Of a DNA stretch of 64,000 nt, positions 52,325 through 60,649 are shown one piece after another; the first letter of the stretch is position 1, and every line of letters starts with the position of its first letter. Below the pieces are notes generated by a model. It worked only from the letters and a program-made list of their open reading frames with translations, was not told the origin of the DNA and ran no database searches. The translations under genes were made by a program, and so were the position numbers. Origin of the DNA: JACCYJ01 sp038198775 (GTDB lineage Bacteria > Actinomycetota > Actinomycetes > Propionibacteriales > Nocardioidaceae); assembly GCA_038198775.1 (NCBI GenBank), contig JBBPZV010000006.1, forward strand, positions 62,001 through 126,000, read 5' to 3'.

Positions 52325-53226
52325 GAAAACGAGGGTACGGCGAGGGCCCGCTCCAGCAGGTCGTCCTCGTCGTGGTGCAGCCAGTGGACGCGCGGGTCCT
52401 TGCGGAACCACGCATCCTGCCTCCGGGCGAACCGGCGGGTCGCCCGCCGGGTCTCCGCACGTGCCTGCTCCAGGGTCGACTCACCGCTCAGCGCGCGCAG
52501 CACCTGCGCGTAGCCGAGGGCCCGGCTGGCCGTGCGCCCGCGCCGCAGCCCGGCCCGCTCGAGCCGGCGTACCTCGGCGACGAAACCGGCTGCCCACATG
52601 TCGTCCACCCGGGCGGCGATGCGCCGGTCGAGGATGTCTCGGGGCACGTCGAGACCCACCTGTACCACCTCGGGGTAGGCGTACTCGTACGCCGGCAGCC
52701 GGGCCCGATAGGGCCGACCGGTGATCGTCACCACCTCCAGCGCGCGGACGAGCCGGCGCCCGTTGCCGGGCAGGATCTCGGCCGCCGACTCCGGATCGAG
52801 CTGCGCCAGCCTGGCATGCAGCACCCCAGGCCCGGACGCGGCGAGCTCGGACTCCAGCCGCCGGCGTACGTCGGGGTCGGTCCCGGGGAACTCGAACCGG
52901 TCGAGAACCGCCCGGACATAGAGCGCCGAGCCGCCGACGACTACCGCCACCACGCCGCGCCGGTGACAGGTGCCGATCGCCTGCCGGGCCCAGGACTGGA
53001 ACTGCGCCACGGTCGCGGGCTCGGTCACGTCGAGCCGGTCGAGCAGGTGGTGGTGGATGCCTCGACGCTGGTGGGGCGTCAGCTTGGCGGTGCCCACGTC
53101 CATGCCGCGGTAGAGCTGCATCGAGTCGGCGCTGACCACCTCGCCGCCCAGCCGCTTTGCCAGCGCGACCGCGAGGTCGGACTTGCCGGACGCGGTGGGA
53201 CCCACGACTGCCACCACAGCGGCCAC
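52321..53226 (-). CDS. miaA: tRNA dimethylallyltransferase
   Basis: 301 residues from GTG 53226. P-loop VVGPTASGKSDLA at residues 8-20, SADSMQLYRGMDVGTAK, VVVGGSALYVRA and the C-terminal RRFARRQDAWFRKD. Prenylates A37 of UNN-reading tRNAs, including precursors for MiaB at 53911. A CAAACT box 6 nt upstream suggests a leaderless start. Confidence 0.95.
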   Translation of the reverse strand: MAAVVAVVGPTASGKSDLAVALAKRLGGEVVSADSMQLYRGMDVGTAKLTPHQRRGIHHHLLDRLDVTEPATVAQFQSWARQAIGTCHRRGVVAVVVGGSALYVRAVLDRFEFPGTDPDVRRRLESELAASGPGVLHARLAQLDPESAAEILPGNGRRLVRALEVVTITGRPYRARLPAYEYAYPEVVQVGLDVPRDILDRRIAARVDDMWAAGFVAEVRRLERAGLRRGRTASRALGYAQVLRALSGESTLEQARAETRRATRRFARRQDAWFRKDPRVHWLHHDEDDLLERALAVPSFS

Positions 53227-53280
53227 GCGAGTAGTTTGACAGCCTGCGAGCGGCGCCGCCGCCGCACGGAAGGGAACGCC

Positions 53281-53619
53281 ATGGGACTGATGGACAAGCT
53301 CAAGGGCACGGCTGACTCGGTACGCAAGCAGCACGGGGACAAGCTGGCCGCGGGCGTCGACGCCGCGGGCGGAGCGGTGAACAAGGCCACCAAGGGGAAG
53401 TACGCAGACAAGGTCGACAAGGGCGTGGGGCTGGCGAAGAAGCCGCTCGCCAAACCGGGCGCCGAGGAGCCGGTGCCAGGTGATGTGACCGCGCCGCCGC
53501 CTCCCCCACCTCCCGCGCCGCCGGGAACGGGCGAGGACACCGGCACCACCGGCGAGTCGTCGCCGGGCACGCCGGGGGGCTCCATGCCGGGGACGACTCC
53601 GCCCACCACGGCGCCCTAG
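53281..53619 (+). CDS. MT0933/Rv0909-like antitoxin-family protein with Pro-rich tail
   Basis: 112 residues, start after AAGGGA. The N-terminal ~55 residues (GLMDKLKGTADSVRKQHGDKLAAGVDAAGGAVNKATKGKYADKVDKGV) match the small helical MT0933-type antitoxin family. The tail is Pro/Gly/Thr-rich (APPPPPPPAPPG), unusual for the family. No toxin gene is next to it, so a role other than antitoxin is likely. Confidence 0.75.
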   Translation: MGLMDKLKGTADSVRKQHGDKLAAGVDAAGGAVNKATKGKYADKVDKGVGLAKKPLAKPGAEEPVPGDVTAPPPPPPPAPPGTGEDTGTTGESSPGTPGGSMPGTTPPTTAP

Positions 53620-53657
53620 GCGTGCACCGCAGCTGTCTCGGGGTGGTGCTGATCGAC

Positions 53658-53806
53658 ACCCGCCGGACAGCTTCGATGCGGCATCGGCGTTCTGGTCCTC
53701 GGCGCTCGGCCGGACGCCGCGAAAGCAGGAGGGCGACCCGTACGCCTCGCTCGGCGTCGTCGGCGGGATGCTGGTGGAGTTGCAGCATCTGGATGCGGGG
53801 TCCAGG
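53658..53806 (+). pseudogene. VOC/glyoxalase-family fragment
   Basis: One frame reads PPDSFDAASAFWSSALGRTP, then GDPYASLGVVGGMLVELQHLDAG, a VOC-domain opening. There is no start, the upstream is lost, and similarity ends about 10 nt before repeat copy C begins. Relic whose 3' part is replaced at the element. Confidence 0.55.
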
Positions 53807-53816
53807 GGTCGGTGCG

Positions 53817-53903
53817 GGCGTACTTGGAATGGTTGAGCGACACTTCCAACGGGTCGCAACCCGTTCGGAGTGCCGCTATCCCAGGTCAACGTGGGATAGC
53901 GGC
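53817..53903 (+). repeat. 87-nt double-hairpin repeat, copy C
   Basis: Gapless match to A and B. Hairpin II is a perfect 12-bp stem (GCCGCTATCCCA with TGGGATAGCGGC, loop GGTCAACG). Hairpin I has 14 Watson-Crick pairs plus one G-U of 17. Its 34-47 pair is C-G where copy A has T-A. Lies between a VOC relic and the convergent miaB stop at 53911. Confidence 0.85.
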
Positions 53904-53910
53904 GAGCCGG

Positions 53911-55374
53911 TCAGCCCGGGCGGCGGGGGGTGGGGATGCCGAGCGCGACACCAACCGGAGCCGGTGACGTCCGCGCCTGCCAGGCGTCGCCGGCGCGAGT
54001 CGTCCGCACCCTCAGCACCGGCGCGTCGGACACCAGGTGGTGCGGTGCCGCCCGCGTGATCTCCACGTCGACGAGGTCGCCGGGTCGGGGCGTGGGCGGG
54101 GGTGGCGGCCGGAAGTGCACCAGCCGGTTGTCGGGTCCGCGGCCGCTCATCCGCGCCGTGGCGGCGTCCTTGCGCCCCTCCCCCTCGGCGACGAGCAGCT
54201 CGACCCGCGACCCGACCAGCGCCCGGTTCTGCGCCCAGGCGATCTCGTCGACCAGCGCGACCAGGCGCTCGTAGCGTTCCTGCACGACCGTCCTCGGCAG
54301 CTGTCCGGGCATCTCGGCGGCCGGGGTGCCGGGGCGCCGGGAGTACTGGAAGGTGTACGCCCCGGCGAACTCGGCCCGGCGCACCACGTCGAGTGTCTGC
54401 TCGAAGTCCGCCTCGGTCTCGCCGGGGAAACCCACGATGATGTCGGTGGTGATCGCCGCTCGCGGTATCGCGGCGCGCACCCGGTCGAGGATCGCCAGGT
54501 AGCGCTCGCGCCGGTACGAGCGGCGCATCGCCTTGAGCACGGCATCGGAGCCCGACTGCAGCGGCATGTGCAGCGACGGCATCACGTTCGGCGTCTGGGC
54601 CATCGCGGCGATGACGTCGTCGGTGAAGTCGTGGGGATGCGGCGAGGTGAACCGCACCCGCTGCAACCCGGCCACCTGGCCGCAGGCGCGCAGCAGCTTG
54701 CCGAAGGCGTAACGGTCGCCGAACTCGACCCCGTAGGAGTTGACGTTCTGCCCGAGCAGGGTCACCTCGAGCACCCCGTCGGCCACCAGCGCCTCGATCT
54801 CGGCCAGCACCTCACTGGGCCGGCGGTCCCGCTCGCTGCCGCGCAGGCTCGGCACGATGCAGAACGTGCAGGTGTTGTTGCATCCGACGCTGATCGCGAC
54901 CCAGGCGGCGTACGCGGACTCCCGCTTGGCCGGCAGCGTCGAAGGGAACACCTCGAGCGACTCGGCGATCTCCACCTGCGCCTCCGTGCCGACCCGGGCC
55001 CGCTCGAGCAGCACCGGCAGCGACGCGAGGTTGTGGGTGCCGAAGACCACGTCGACCCACGGCGCCCGGCGGGTGATCTCACCCCGGTCCTTTTGCGCCA
55101 GGCAGCCGCCGACCGCGATCTGCATGCCCGGCCGGGCCGCCTTGACCGGCGCCAGGTGGCCAAGGTTGCCGTAGAGCCGGTTGTCGGCGTTCTCGCGCAC
55201 CGCGCAGGTGTTGAAGACGACGACGTCGGCGGTCTCGCCCTCCGGGGCCGGAACGTAGCCGGCCGCCTCGAGCAGCCCGGACAGCCGCTCGGAGTCGTGG
55301 ACGTTCATCTGGCAGCCGTACGTCCGCACCTGGTACGTCCGGGGGAGCCCGGCTGTGGTCGGCGGCGCGGTCAT
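53911..55374 (-). CDS. miaB: tRNA-2-methylthio-N6-dimethylallyladenosine synthase
   Basis: 487 residues. N-terminal cluster Cys in TYGCQMN, FNTCAVREN and VGGCLAQK; radical-SAM CNNTCTFC; C-terminal TRAM domain ending with a Pro-rich linker. Adds methylthio to i6A37 made by MiaA. ATG 55374 is 9 nt after TAGGCT (55384-55389, minus); ATG 55383 is the alternative. Confidence 0.95.
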   Translation of the reverse strand: MTAPPTTAGLPRTYQVRTYGCQMNVHDSERLSGLLEAAGYVPAPEGETADVVVFNTCAVRENADNRLYGNLGHLAPVKAARPGMQIAVGGCLAQKDRGEITRRAPWVDVVFGTHNLASLPVLLERARVGTEAQVEIAESLEVFPSTLPAKRESAYAAWVAISVGCNNTCTFCIVPSLRGSERDRRPSEVLAEIEALVADGVLEVTLLGQNVNSYGVEFGDRYAFGKLLRACGQVAGLQRVRFTSPHPHDFTDDVIAAMAQTPNVMPSLHMPLQSGSDAVLKAMRRSYRRERYLAILDRVRAAIPRAAITTDIIVGFPGETEADFEQTLDVVRRAEFAGAYTFQYSRRPGTPAAEMPGQLPRTVVQERYERLVALVDEIAWAQNRALVGSRVELLVAEGEGRKDAATARMSGRGPDNRLVHFRPPPPPTPRPGDLVDVEITRAAPHHLVSDAPVLRVRTTRAGDAWQARTSPAPVGVALGIPTPRRPG

Positions 55375-55383
55375 GGCCCGCAA

Positions 55384-55429
55384 AGCCTAAGGCAGGTTCG
55401 ACAGACGCAAGGCGGCCCGGCCTTAGGCT
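55384..55429. promoter_or_regulatory. Mirror-image leaderless promoters of miaB and the alpha/beta hydrolase
   Basis: AGCCTAAGGC (55384-55393) and GCCTTAGGCT (55420-55429) are exact reverse complements, 26 nt apart. Each supplies a TAGGCT -10 box for the gene on its side (9 nt to miaB ATG, 6 nt to hydrolase ATG). Confidence 0.5.
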
Positions 55430-55435
55430 GCGGGG

Positions 55436-56188
55436 ATGCTGCTGGCGTACGACGAGGTCGGGACGGGCCCGCCCATGGTCCTGCTGCACTCCGGGATCTG
55501 CGACCGCCGGATGTGGGACCCGCAGCTGGCCGCTTTGGCGCCGGAGTTCGCGGTCGTGCGACCGGACCTGCGCGGCTTCGGGGAGTCACCGCTGCCGGCG
55601 GAGCCGTTCTCCAACCACGCTGACGTGCTCGAGCTGCTCGACCACCTCGACATCGATCGGGCCAGCGTCGTCGGGTCGTCGTACGGCGGGCGGGTCGCGT
55701 TGGAGCTGGCCACGGCCGCACCGCAACGGGTGGCGCGGCTGGTGCTGCTGTGTCCGGCGTTCGGTGGCCTTGCGCCAAGCGAAGCCGCGACCGCGTTCGA
55801 GCGGGCCGAGGAGGACCTGCTGGAGCGAGGCGACGTGGCGGGGGCGGTCGAGCTGAACGTCGCCACGTGGCTGGCACCGGAGGCCGACGAGGTGACCCGG
55901 GCGCGGGTAGCCGCCATGCAGCGGCGTGCGTTCGACGTACAGCTGGCCGCCGAAGCAGGGCCGGAGCAGCCCGAGCTGACCGAAGTCGAGGTCGACCCGG
56001 CCGCCATATCGGCCCCGACACTGGTCGTGAGCGGTGGTCGGGACATGGACCACTTCCAGGCGATCGCCGCCCACCTGGCGGCCACGATCCCGAACGCCCG
56101 CCACCAGCCGCTGGACTGGGCTGCCCACCTGCCCAGCCTGGAACGCCCCGGGCCGGTCACCGCCCTTCTCGCGGACTTCTGCCGCTGA
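55436..56188 (+). CDS. Alpha/beta hydrolase
   Basis: 250 residues. Oxyanion region LLHSGICDRRMWDPQ, nucleophile elbow VVGSSYGGRVA with Ser at about residue 82, acid in VSGGRDMDHF; the catalytic His is probably in DWAAHLPSLERP near the end. Esterase or lactonase-like; substrate unknown. Leaderless start. Confidence 0.85.
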   Translation: MLLAYDEVGTGPPMVLLHSGICDRRMWDPQLAALAPEFAVVRPDLRGFGESPLPAEPFSNHADVLELLDHLDIDRASVVGSSYGGRVALELATAAPQRVARLVLLCPAFGGLAPSEAATAFERAEEDLLERGDVAGAVELNVATWLAPEADEVTRARVAAMQRRAFDVQLAAEAGPEQPELTEVEVDPAAISAPTLVVSGGRDMDHFQAIAAHLAATIPNARHQPLDWAAHLPSLERPGPVTALLADFCR

Positions 56189-56231
56189 GGACCCTGGCGA
56201 CACCGACGCCCCGGGCGGGCGCACGGGCTCC

Positions 56232-57218
56232 TCAGCCGAACAGCCGAGCCAGGTCGAGGACGCAGAGCCGCTCGGGCTGGCCGTCGGCCTCGATGAGGTC
56301 GCCTGCGACGAACCCGACCTTGGCCAGCGCGCGCAGGGAGGCGACGTTGTCCGGGTGAGGGGACGAGACCACCGTGCTGACGTCGTAGTCCAGCCACACC
56401 ACGTCGCGGACGAAGCGCCACAAGAGCCGGGTGCCGATTCCCCGGCCGACGAGGCCCGGGTCGGTGATCGCGAAGTCGATACCGACGGCATCTGGTCGCT
56501 TGGTCGCTGCGGCGTAGTCCGGGTGGTCGCCGACGCGGTAGTCCTGCACCTGACCGATCGGTAGCCCGTCGGCCTCCACCACCCACATCCGGGTGGGGTC
56601 GTCGCCGCGGATGCGGGCGCCGTACTCCCGCTGCAGCCGCTCCAGCGTGTGGTGCTCGGGCAGATACCACTGTGCGACGTGCGGCTGCGCGAGTCGCTCC
56701 GCCACCGCGGGGATGTCGTCGGGGGTCATCGCCCGGAAGCGGAACCGGACCTGCGGGACCAGGTCGACCCGGCGGATCTGCTCGGCCACCGACGCGGGCA
56801 GGATCCGGGCGACCGCTTCGTCGGCCGAGAGCCACTCGAAGCGGTCGTGCTCGCCGTCGAGGGTCACGTCCTGCTCGGGCCCGACCTCGACCGCGAACAC
56901 CGCCCACGTGCCGGACAGGTCGACCGCCCAGATGGCGGTGTCGACGATGCCGGCCTCCTCGGCCAGCTCGCGCAACGCCGCCGGCTCGACCGGCTCACCC
57001 GGGAGCCGGGCACCGGCCGGTGCCGTCCACGCCCAGTCGCCCTCGAACTCGGGTCCTTGTACCGCCCGGTGCAGCGCGAGGTACTCCCAGCCGGCGGTTC
57101 CCGGGCGTCGCACCACGACCGTGGCTCCGCGCGGGTCGTCGGCGGCGACCGGCTGCCCGTCATACGTGGTGGCCGGCCAGCCGCTCGGTTGCGGTGGCAC
57201 CGAGGTCATGGCGCTCAT
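56232..57218 (-). CDS. NUDIX hydrolase-GNAT acetyltransferase fusion
   Basis: 328 residues with two domains. Residues ~25-160 form a NUDIX domain (WAWTAPAGARLPGEPVEPAALRELAEEAGI). Residues ~165-328 form an AAC(6')-type GNAT domain (FRAMTPDDIPAVAERLAQPHVAQWY; acetyl-CoA loop GLVGRGIGTRLLW; NVASLRALAKVGF). The frame is continuous. ATGs at 57218 and 57209 are both possible. Downstream of recX, after a hairpin. Confidence 0.82.
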   Translation of the reverse strand: MSAMTSVPPQPSGWPATTYDGQPVAADDPRGATVVVRRPGTAGWEYLALHRAVQGPEFEGDWAWTAPAGARLPGEPVEPAALRELAEEAGIVDTAIWAVDLSGTWAVFAVEVGPEQDVTLDGEHDRFEWLSADEAVARILPASVAEQIRRVDLVPQVRFRFRAMTPDDIPAVAERLAQPHVAQWYLPEHHTLERLQREYGARIRGDDPTRMWVVEADGLPIGQVQDYRVGDHPDYAAATKRPDAVGIDFAITDPGLVGRGIGTRLLWRFVRDVVWLDYDVSTVVSSPHPDNVASLRALAKVGFVAGDLIEADGQPERLCVLDLARLFG

Positions 57219-57247
57219 CGTGCCATCCGCGGCTGCCTCCCGGTGGG

Positions 57248-57291
57248 TCTCCCGACATCCGAGCGGCCAGGTTCACCGCTTCGTCGGGAGA
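57248..57291 (-). terminator. Hairpin downstream of recA-recX
   Basis: TCTCCCGAC (57248-57256) pairs with GTCGGGAGA (57283-57291); inner GAGCGG/CCGCTT adds partial pairing. Lies 18 nt after the recX stop, in the gap before the NUDIX-GNAT gene. Confidence 0.5.
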
Positions 57292-57308
57292 TCACGAACT
57301 TGGCGGCG

Positions 57309-57830
57309 CTAGGCGTCGACGGGGACGTCGTCGTTGGCGAACTCCTCGCGTACGACTCGCAGCGCCATGCCGGGCGGGTAGCCCCTGCGCCCCAGTGCAG
57401 CGACGAGCCGCCGGGTGCGACGGTCGGGATCGAGCCCGCTGGTGCCGCGCAGCTTGCGCCGCACCAGCGCCCGGGCCGCCGCCTCCTCGTCGGCGGGGTC
57501 CACCTCGGCCAGCACCTCGCTCGCCAGCTCGGCGTCGATGCCCTTGCGCCGCAGCTCCAGCGCCAGGGCCCGCCGGCCCAGCCCCTTGCCGGCCATCCGC
57601 GACTCCACCCAGGCGCGCGCGTAGGCCGCGTCGTCGATCAAGCCGACCTCGGTGAAGCGGTCCAGCAACGCCGTGGCGACCTCGTCGGGCACCTTTCGCT
57701 TGGCCAGCGCCCCCGCGAGCTCGGCCCGGCTGCGCGGCTGGTCGGTCAGCCTCCGCAGCAGGACCCGACGCGCCACCGTCTCCGGATCGGCGTCCGGGCC
57801 CGACGGGTCGGCGACCTCGTCGTCGGCCAC
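57309..57830 (-). CDS. recX: Regulatory protein RecX
   Basis: 173 residues, three-helix RecX repeats: RRLTDQPRSRAELAGALAKRKVP, GLIDDAAYARAWVESRMAGKGLGRRALALELRRKGI and ALGRRGYPPGMALRVVREE. Binds RecA filaments and limits their activity. Follows recA with only 1 nt between ORFs, so the two are co-transcribed. Confidence 0.95.
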   Translation of the reverse strand: MADDEVADPSGPDADPETVARRVLLRRLTDQPRSRAELAGALAKRKVPDEVATALLDRFTEVGLIDDAAYARAWVESRMAGKGLGRRALALELRRKGIDAELASEVLAEVDPADEEAAARALVRRKLRGTSGLDPDRRTRRLVAALGRRGYPPGMALRVVREEFANDDVPVDA

Positions 57831-57831
57831 C

Positions 57832-58881
57832 TCAGAAGTCGACGGCGGTCACAGCCACCGCGGGCGGCTGGTCGAGCTTGGGACCGATCCCGAGCTTCTC
57901 CTTGATCCGCTTCTCGATCTCGTCGGCAAGGTCGGGGTTGTCGCGCAAGAAGGCCCGTGCGTTCTCCTTGCCCTGGCCCAGCTGGTCGCCCTCGTAGGTG
58001 TACCAGGCGCCGGCCTTGCGGACCAGGCCGACATCGACGCCCACGTCGATCAACCCGCCCTCACGGCTGACCCCGAAGCCATACATCAGATCCAGCTCGG
58101 CTTGCTTGAACGGGGGGGCGCACTTGTTCTTGACCACCTTGACGCGGGTGCGGTTGCCGACGGCCTCGGTGCCGTCCTTGAGCGTCTCGATCCGCCGGAC
58201 GTCGAGCCGCACCGAGGAGTAGAACTTCAGCGCCCGCCCACCCGTCGTGGTCTCGGGGCTGCCGAACATCACCCCGATCTTTTCCCGCAGCTGGTTGATG
58301 AAGATCGCGGTCGTCCCCGCCCCGCTGAGCGCGCCGGTCATCTTGCGCAGCGCCTGGCTCATCAACCGCGCCTGCAGGCCGACGTGGCTGTCGCCCATCT
58401 CGCCCTCGATCTCGGCGCGCGGCACCAGCGCGGCGACCGAGTCGATGACGATGACGTCGAGGGCGCCGGAGCGGATCAGCATGTCGGAGATCTCCAGCGC
58501 CTGCTCGCCGCTGTCGGGCTGGGAGACCAGCAACGCGTCGGTGTCGACGCCGAGGCGCTGGGCGTAATCTGGGTCCAGCGCGTGCTCGGCGTCGATGAAC
58601 GCCGCGATCCCGCCGGCCCGCTGGGCGTTGGCGACCGCGTGCAGCGCCACCGTGGTCTTGCCCGACGACTCCGGCCCGTAGATCTCCACCACCCTGCCTC
58701 GTGGCAGACCACCGATGCCGAGCGCGACGTCCAGCGCGATCGACCCGGTCGGGATCACCTCCACCGGCGCCCGGCCCTCCTCTCCCAGCCGCATCACCGA
58801 ACCCTTGCCGAAATGCCGGTCGATCTGGGCCAGCGCGGTGTCCAGCGCCTTGTCGCGGTCCCCAACAGCCATCTCGCTCAT
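57832..58881 (-). CDS. recA: Recombinase RecA
   Basis: 349 residues. Walker A GPESSGKTT at about 70-78, Walker B VIVIDSVAAL, L1/L2 loop residues in SHVGLQARLMSQALRKMT and FINQLREKIGVMFGSPETTTGG, and C-terminal NKCAPPFKQAE. No intein. Start after GGGACGG. SOS box 127 nt upstream. Confidence 0.97.
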   Translation of the reverse strand: MSEMAVGDRDKALDTALAQIDRHFGKGSVMRLGEEGRAPVEVIPTGSIALDVALGIGGLPRGRVVEIYGPESSGKTTVALHAVANAQRAGGIAAFIDAEHALDPDYAQRLGVDTDALLVSQPDSGEQALEISDMLIRSGALDVIVIDSVAALVPRAEIEGEMGDSHVGLQARLMSQALRKMTGALSGAGTTAIFINQLREKIGVMFGSPETTTGGRALKFYSSVRLDVRRIETLKDGTEAVGNRTRVKVVKNKCAPPFKQAELDLMYGFGVSREGGLIDVGVDVGLVRKAGAWYTYEGDQLGQGKENARAFLRDNPDLADEIEKRIKEKLGIGPKLDQPPAVAVTAVDF

Positions 58882-59007
58882 CCGTCCCGTCTGGTCGGTG
58901 CTGCCTCCATCACGTGTGCCCCGACACTAGGCGCGCCCACCGACAACGCGAGACGACACGTCTCAGGCTGTGGACAGCGCCGCTACCAGAGCACCGCCAC
59001 GCTACGG

Positions 59008-59021
59008 CGAACACGTGTTCG
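59008..59021. promoter_or_regulatory. SOS (LexA) box upstream of recA
   Basis: CGAAC-ACGT-GTTCG, a perfect 14-nt palindrome matching the actinobacterial LexA consensus. 127 nt before the recA ATG; the gene downstream of 59043 reads away from it in the same direction, so recA is the target. Confidence 0.85.
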
Positions 59022-59042
59022 ATCCAGCACCGACACGCCGGG

Positions 59043-59456
59043 TCAGCGGGTGCGCCGCCGAAACAGCGAGACGGCCACCACGGCGGTCACCACGATCGCG
59101 GTCCCGATCCACCAGGACGCGACGTACGGGCGGTTCAACAGGGACGGCAGCGAGGAGGACGCGCCGAAGCCGCCGAGCACCGGGATCGCGGCCAGCGTGA
59201 TGCTGCCCCACACCACGACGGCCACGGCAACCGGCATCCGGGCGTACGAGGGGAGCACCTTCGCGGCCAGTACCCCGAGCCCGACCAGGATCGGCGCAAT
59301 TACGAAGTCGTGTCCGACGACGCTACCGAGAAGCCACTCCCCGAGCGACACCCACTGCGAGGCCCCCAGCTGCCAGACCAACAACACCCCGTACGCCAGC
59401 GCCGGCACACCCAGCAGCCCGAACACGGCGCGGCCGACCAGCACACCCCGGGTCAC
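59043..59456 (-). CDS. Small multi-pass membrane protein
   Basis: 137 residues, about four TM helices (GLLGVPALAYGVLLVWQLG, IAPILVGLGVLAAKVLP, VAVVVWGSITLAAIPVLGG, SWWIGTAIVVTAVVAVSLF). Family not recognised. GTG start overlaps the stop of the molybdopterin oxidoreductase (GTGA), so it is the last gene of that operon and may be a membrane partner. Confidence 0.65.
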   Translation of the reverse strand: MTRGVLVGRAVFGLLGVPALAYGVLLVWQLGASQWVSLGEWLLGSVVGHDFVIAPILVGLGVLAAKVLPSYARMPVAVAVVVWGSITLAAIPVLGGFGASSSLPSLLNRPYVASWWIGTAIVVTAVVAVSLFRRRTR

Positions 59457-60649
59457 GCGTTCACCTCCAGCCGCGAGACCCACTTCGTCTGCAGCACGCC
59501 CGGGCGGGCGGCGGCGATGATGCGGGCCGGGTAGCCGTGCTCGATGTCGAGCGGTTCGCCGTTCAGCTGCAGTGCCAGCAGCGTGTCGGAGTCGGCGGTG
59601 AACTGCGGGGGCAGCGTGCTGGTCGAGAACGCACCGCTGCGCTCCAGCGAGGACACGTTCAGCTCCGAGTCCGGCGGTGCGTCCACCAGCGCTACCAGAT
59701 CGGAGACGAGCACCCCGGTCCACGTCGCACCGGCGCTCCACCCCTCGACGCAGGAGATCGGCAGCGACCGGGTGTGCTGCGGCATCGCCGCCAGCTCGGC
59801 GCGGCTGAGCTGGCGGGTGGTGGACCCGTTGACGAGCTTCAACCGCCACGCCGGGTCGCGGGCGGTCTTGGTCACCCCCGCCTGGACCGAGCTGCGGTTC
59901 ACCGGCACGCCCTGCGGCCCGTCACCGGAGCGGACACCGAACACCGACACGTCCCGCAGCCAGCTCACGGTCTGCCCCGCGGTCGAGAGCACCACCAGCC
60001 CGGCGGCTGCGTACGCGGCCCGCAGCAGCCCGCGCCGAGAGATCGCCGGCGAACGATCCGGGGCTCCGGGAAACGCCCACCGCTCGCCGACCGGCATGTC
60101 CACCGGGGCGTCCACCGGCGTCGTCAGCGCCCGGGCGATGATCGGCAGCTTCACCGCGACGTGGACCCCGATCGACCCGATCGCGAGCCACGCCACGGCG
60201 TAGTGGCCGCCGCGGAAGCCGAACCCCCAGGTATACCAGTGGGTGATGTTCTGCAGCCCCGTCACCAGCTCGAAGACCGCGCTGGCCACCAGCACCCCGA
60301 TCGAGATCCGCTCGACCGCGTTGACCAGGCCGGCTCGGCTCGGTGGCCACGGGGGCAGCCGGGCGAACAGCTTGGGATAGACCGACCACAGCTTGACCAG
60401 CAGCAGGGGTACCGCAGCGGTGCCGGAAAGCACGTGCAGGCCCTGGGTGACCCGGTAGATCGACACCGGCCGGGTGGGGTAGGTGAACCACCCAGGCGTG
60501 GTCTGGCCGAAGTGGCTGAAGACCCCGGTGACGAACGCCACCGAGAACGCGATCCCCAGCCACAGGCCGAGCCGGGCAGTGACCCGCTGGTCGCGCAGCG
60601 GCGAGCGGAAGTCCTGCTCCCGCGGCGGTCGCACTGGCAGACGTGTCAT
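59453..60649 (-). CDS. Cytochrome b-like membrane domain fused to a sulfite-oxidase-type molybdopterin domain
   Basis: 398 residues. N-terminal ~180 residues have about four TM helices with His residues positioned for heme (GVFSHFG, QGLHVLSG, ITHWYTWGF, IGVHVAVK). A twin-Arg-free linker follows (ISRRGLLRAAYAAAGLVV). The C-terminal Oxidored_molyb domain contains the Mo-ligand Cys in LPISCVEGWSAGATWTG. Probably a membrane electron-transfer oxidoreductase acting outside the cytoplasm; substrate unknown. Confidence 0.8.
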   Translation of the reverse strand: MTRLPVRPPREQDFRSPLRDQRVTARLGLWLGIAFSVAFVTGVFSHFGQTTPGWFTYPTRPVSIYRVTQGLHVLSGTAAVPLLLVKLWSVYPKLFARLPPWPPSRAGLVNAVERISIGVLVASAVFELVTGLQNITHWYTWGFGFRGGHYAVAWLAIGSIGVHVAVKLPIIARALTTPVDAPVDMPVGERWAFPGAPDRSPAISRRGLLRAAYAAAGLVVLSTAGQTVSWLRDVSVFGVRSGDGPQGVPVNRSSVQAGVTKTARDPAWRLKLVNGSTTRQLSRAELAAMPQHTRSLPISCVEGWSAGATWTGVLVSDLVALVDAPPDSELNVSSLERSGAFSTSTLPPQFTADSDTLLALQLNGEPLDIEHGYPARIIAAARPGVLQTKWVSRLEVNA

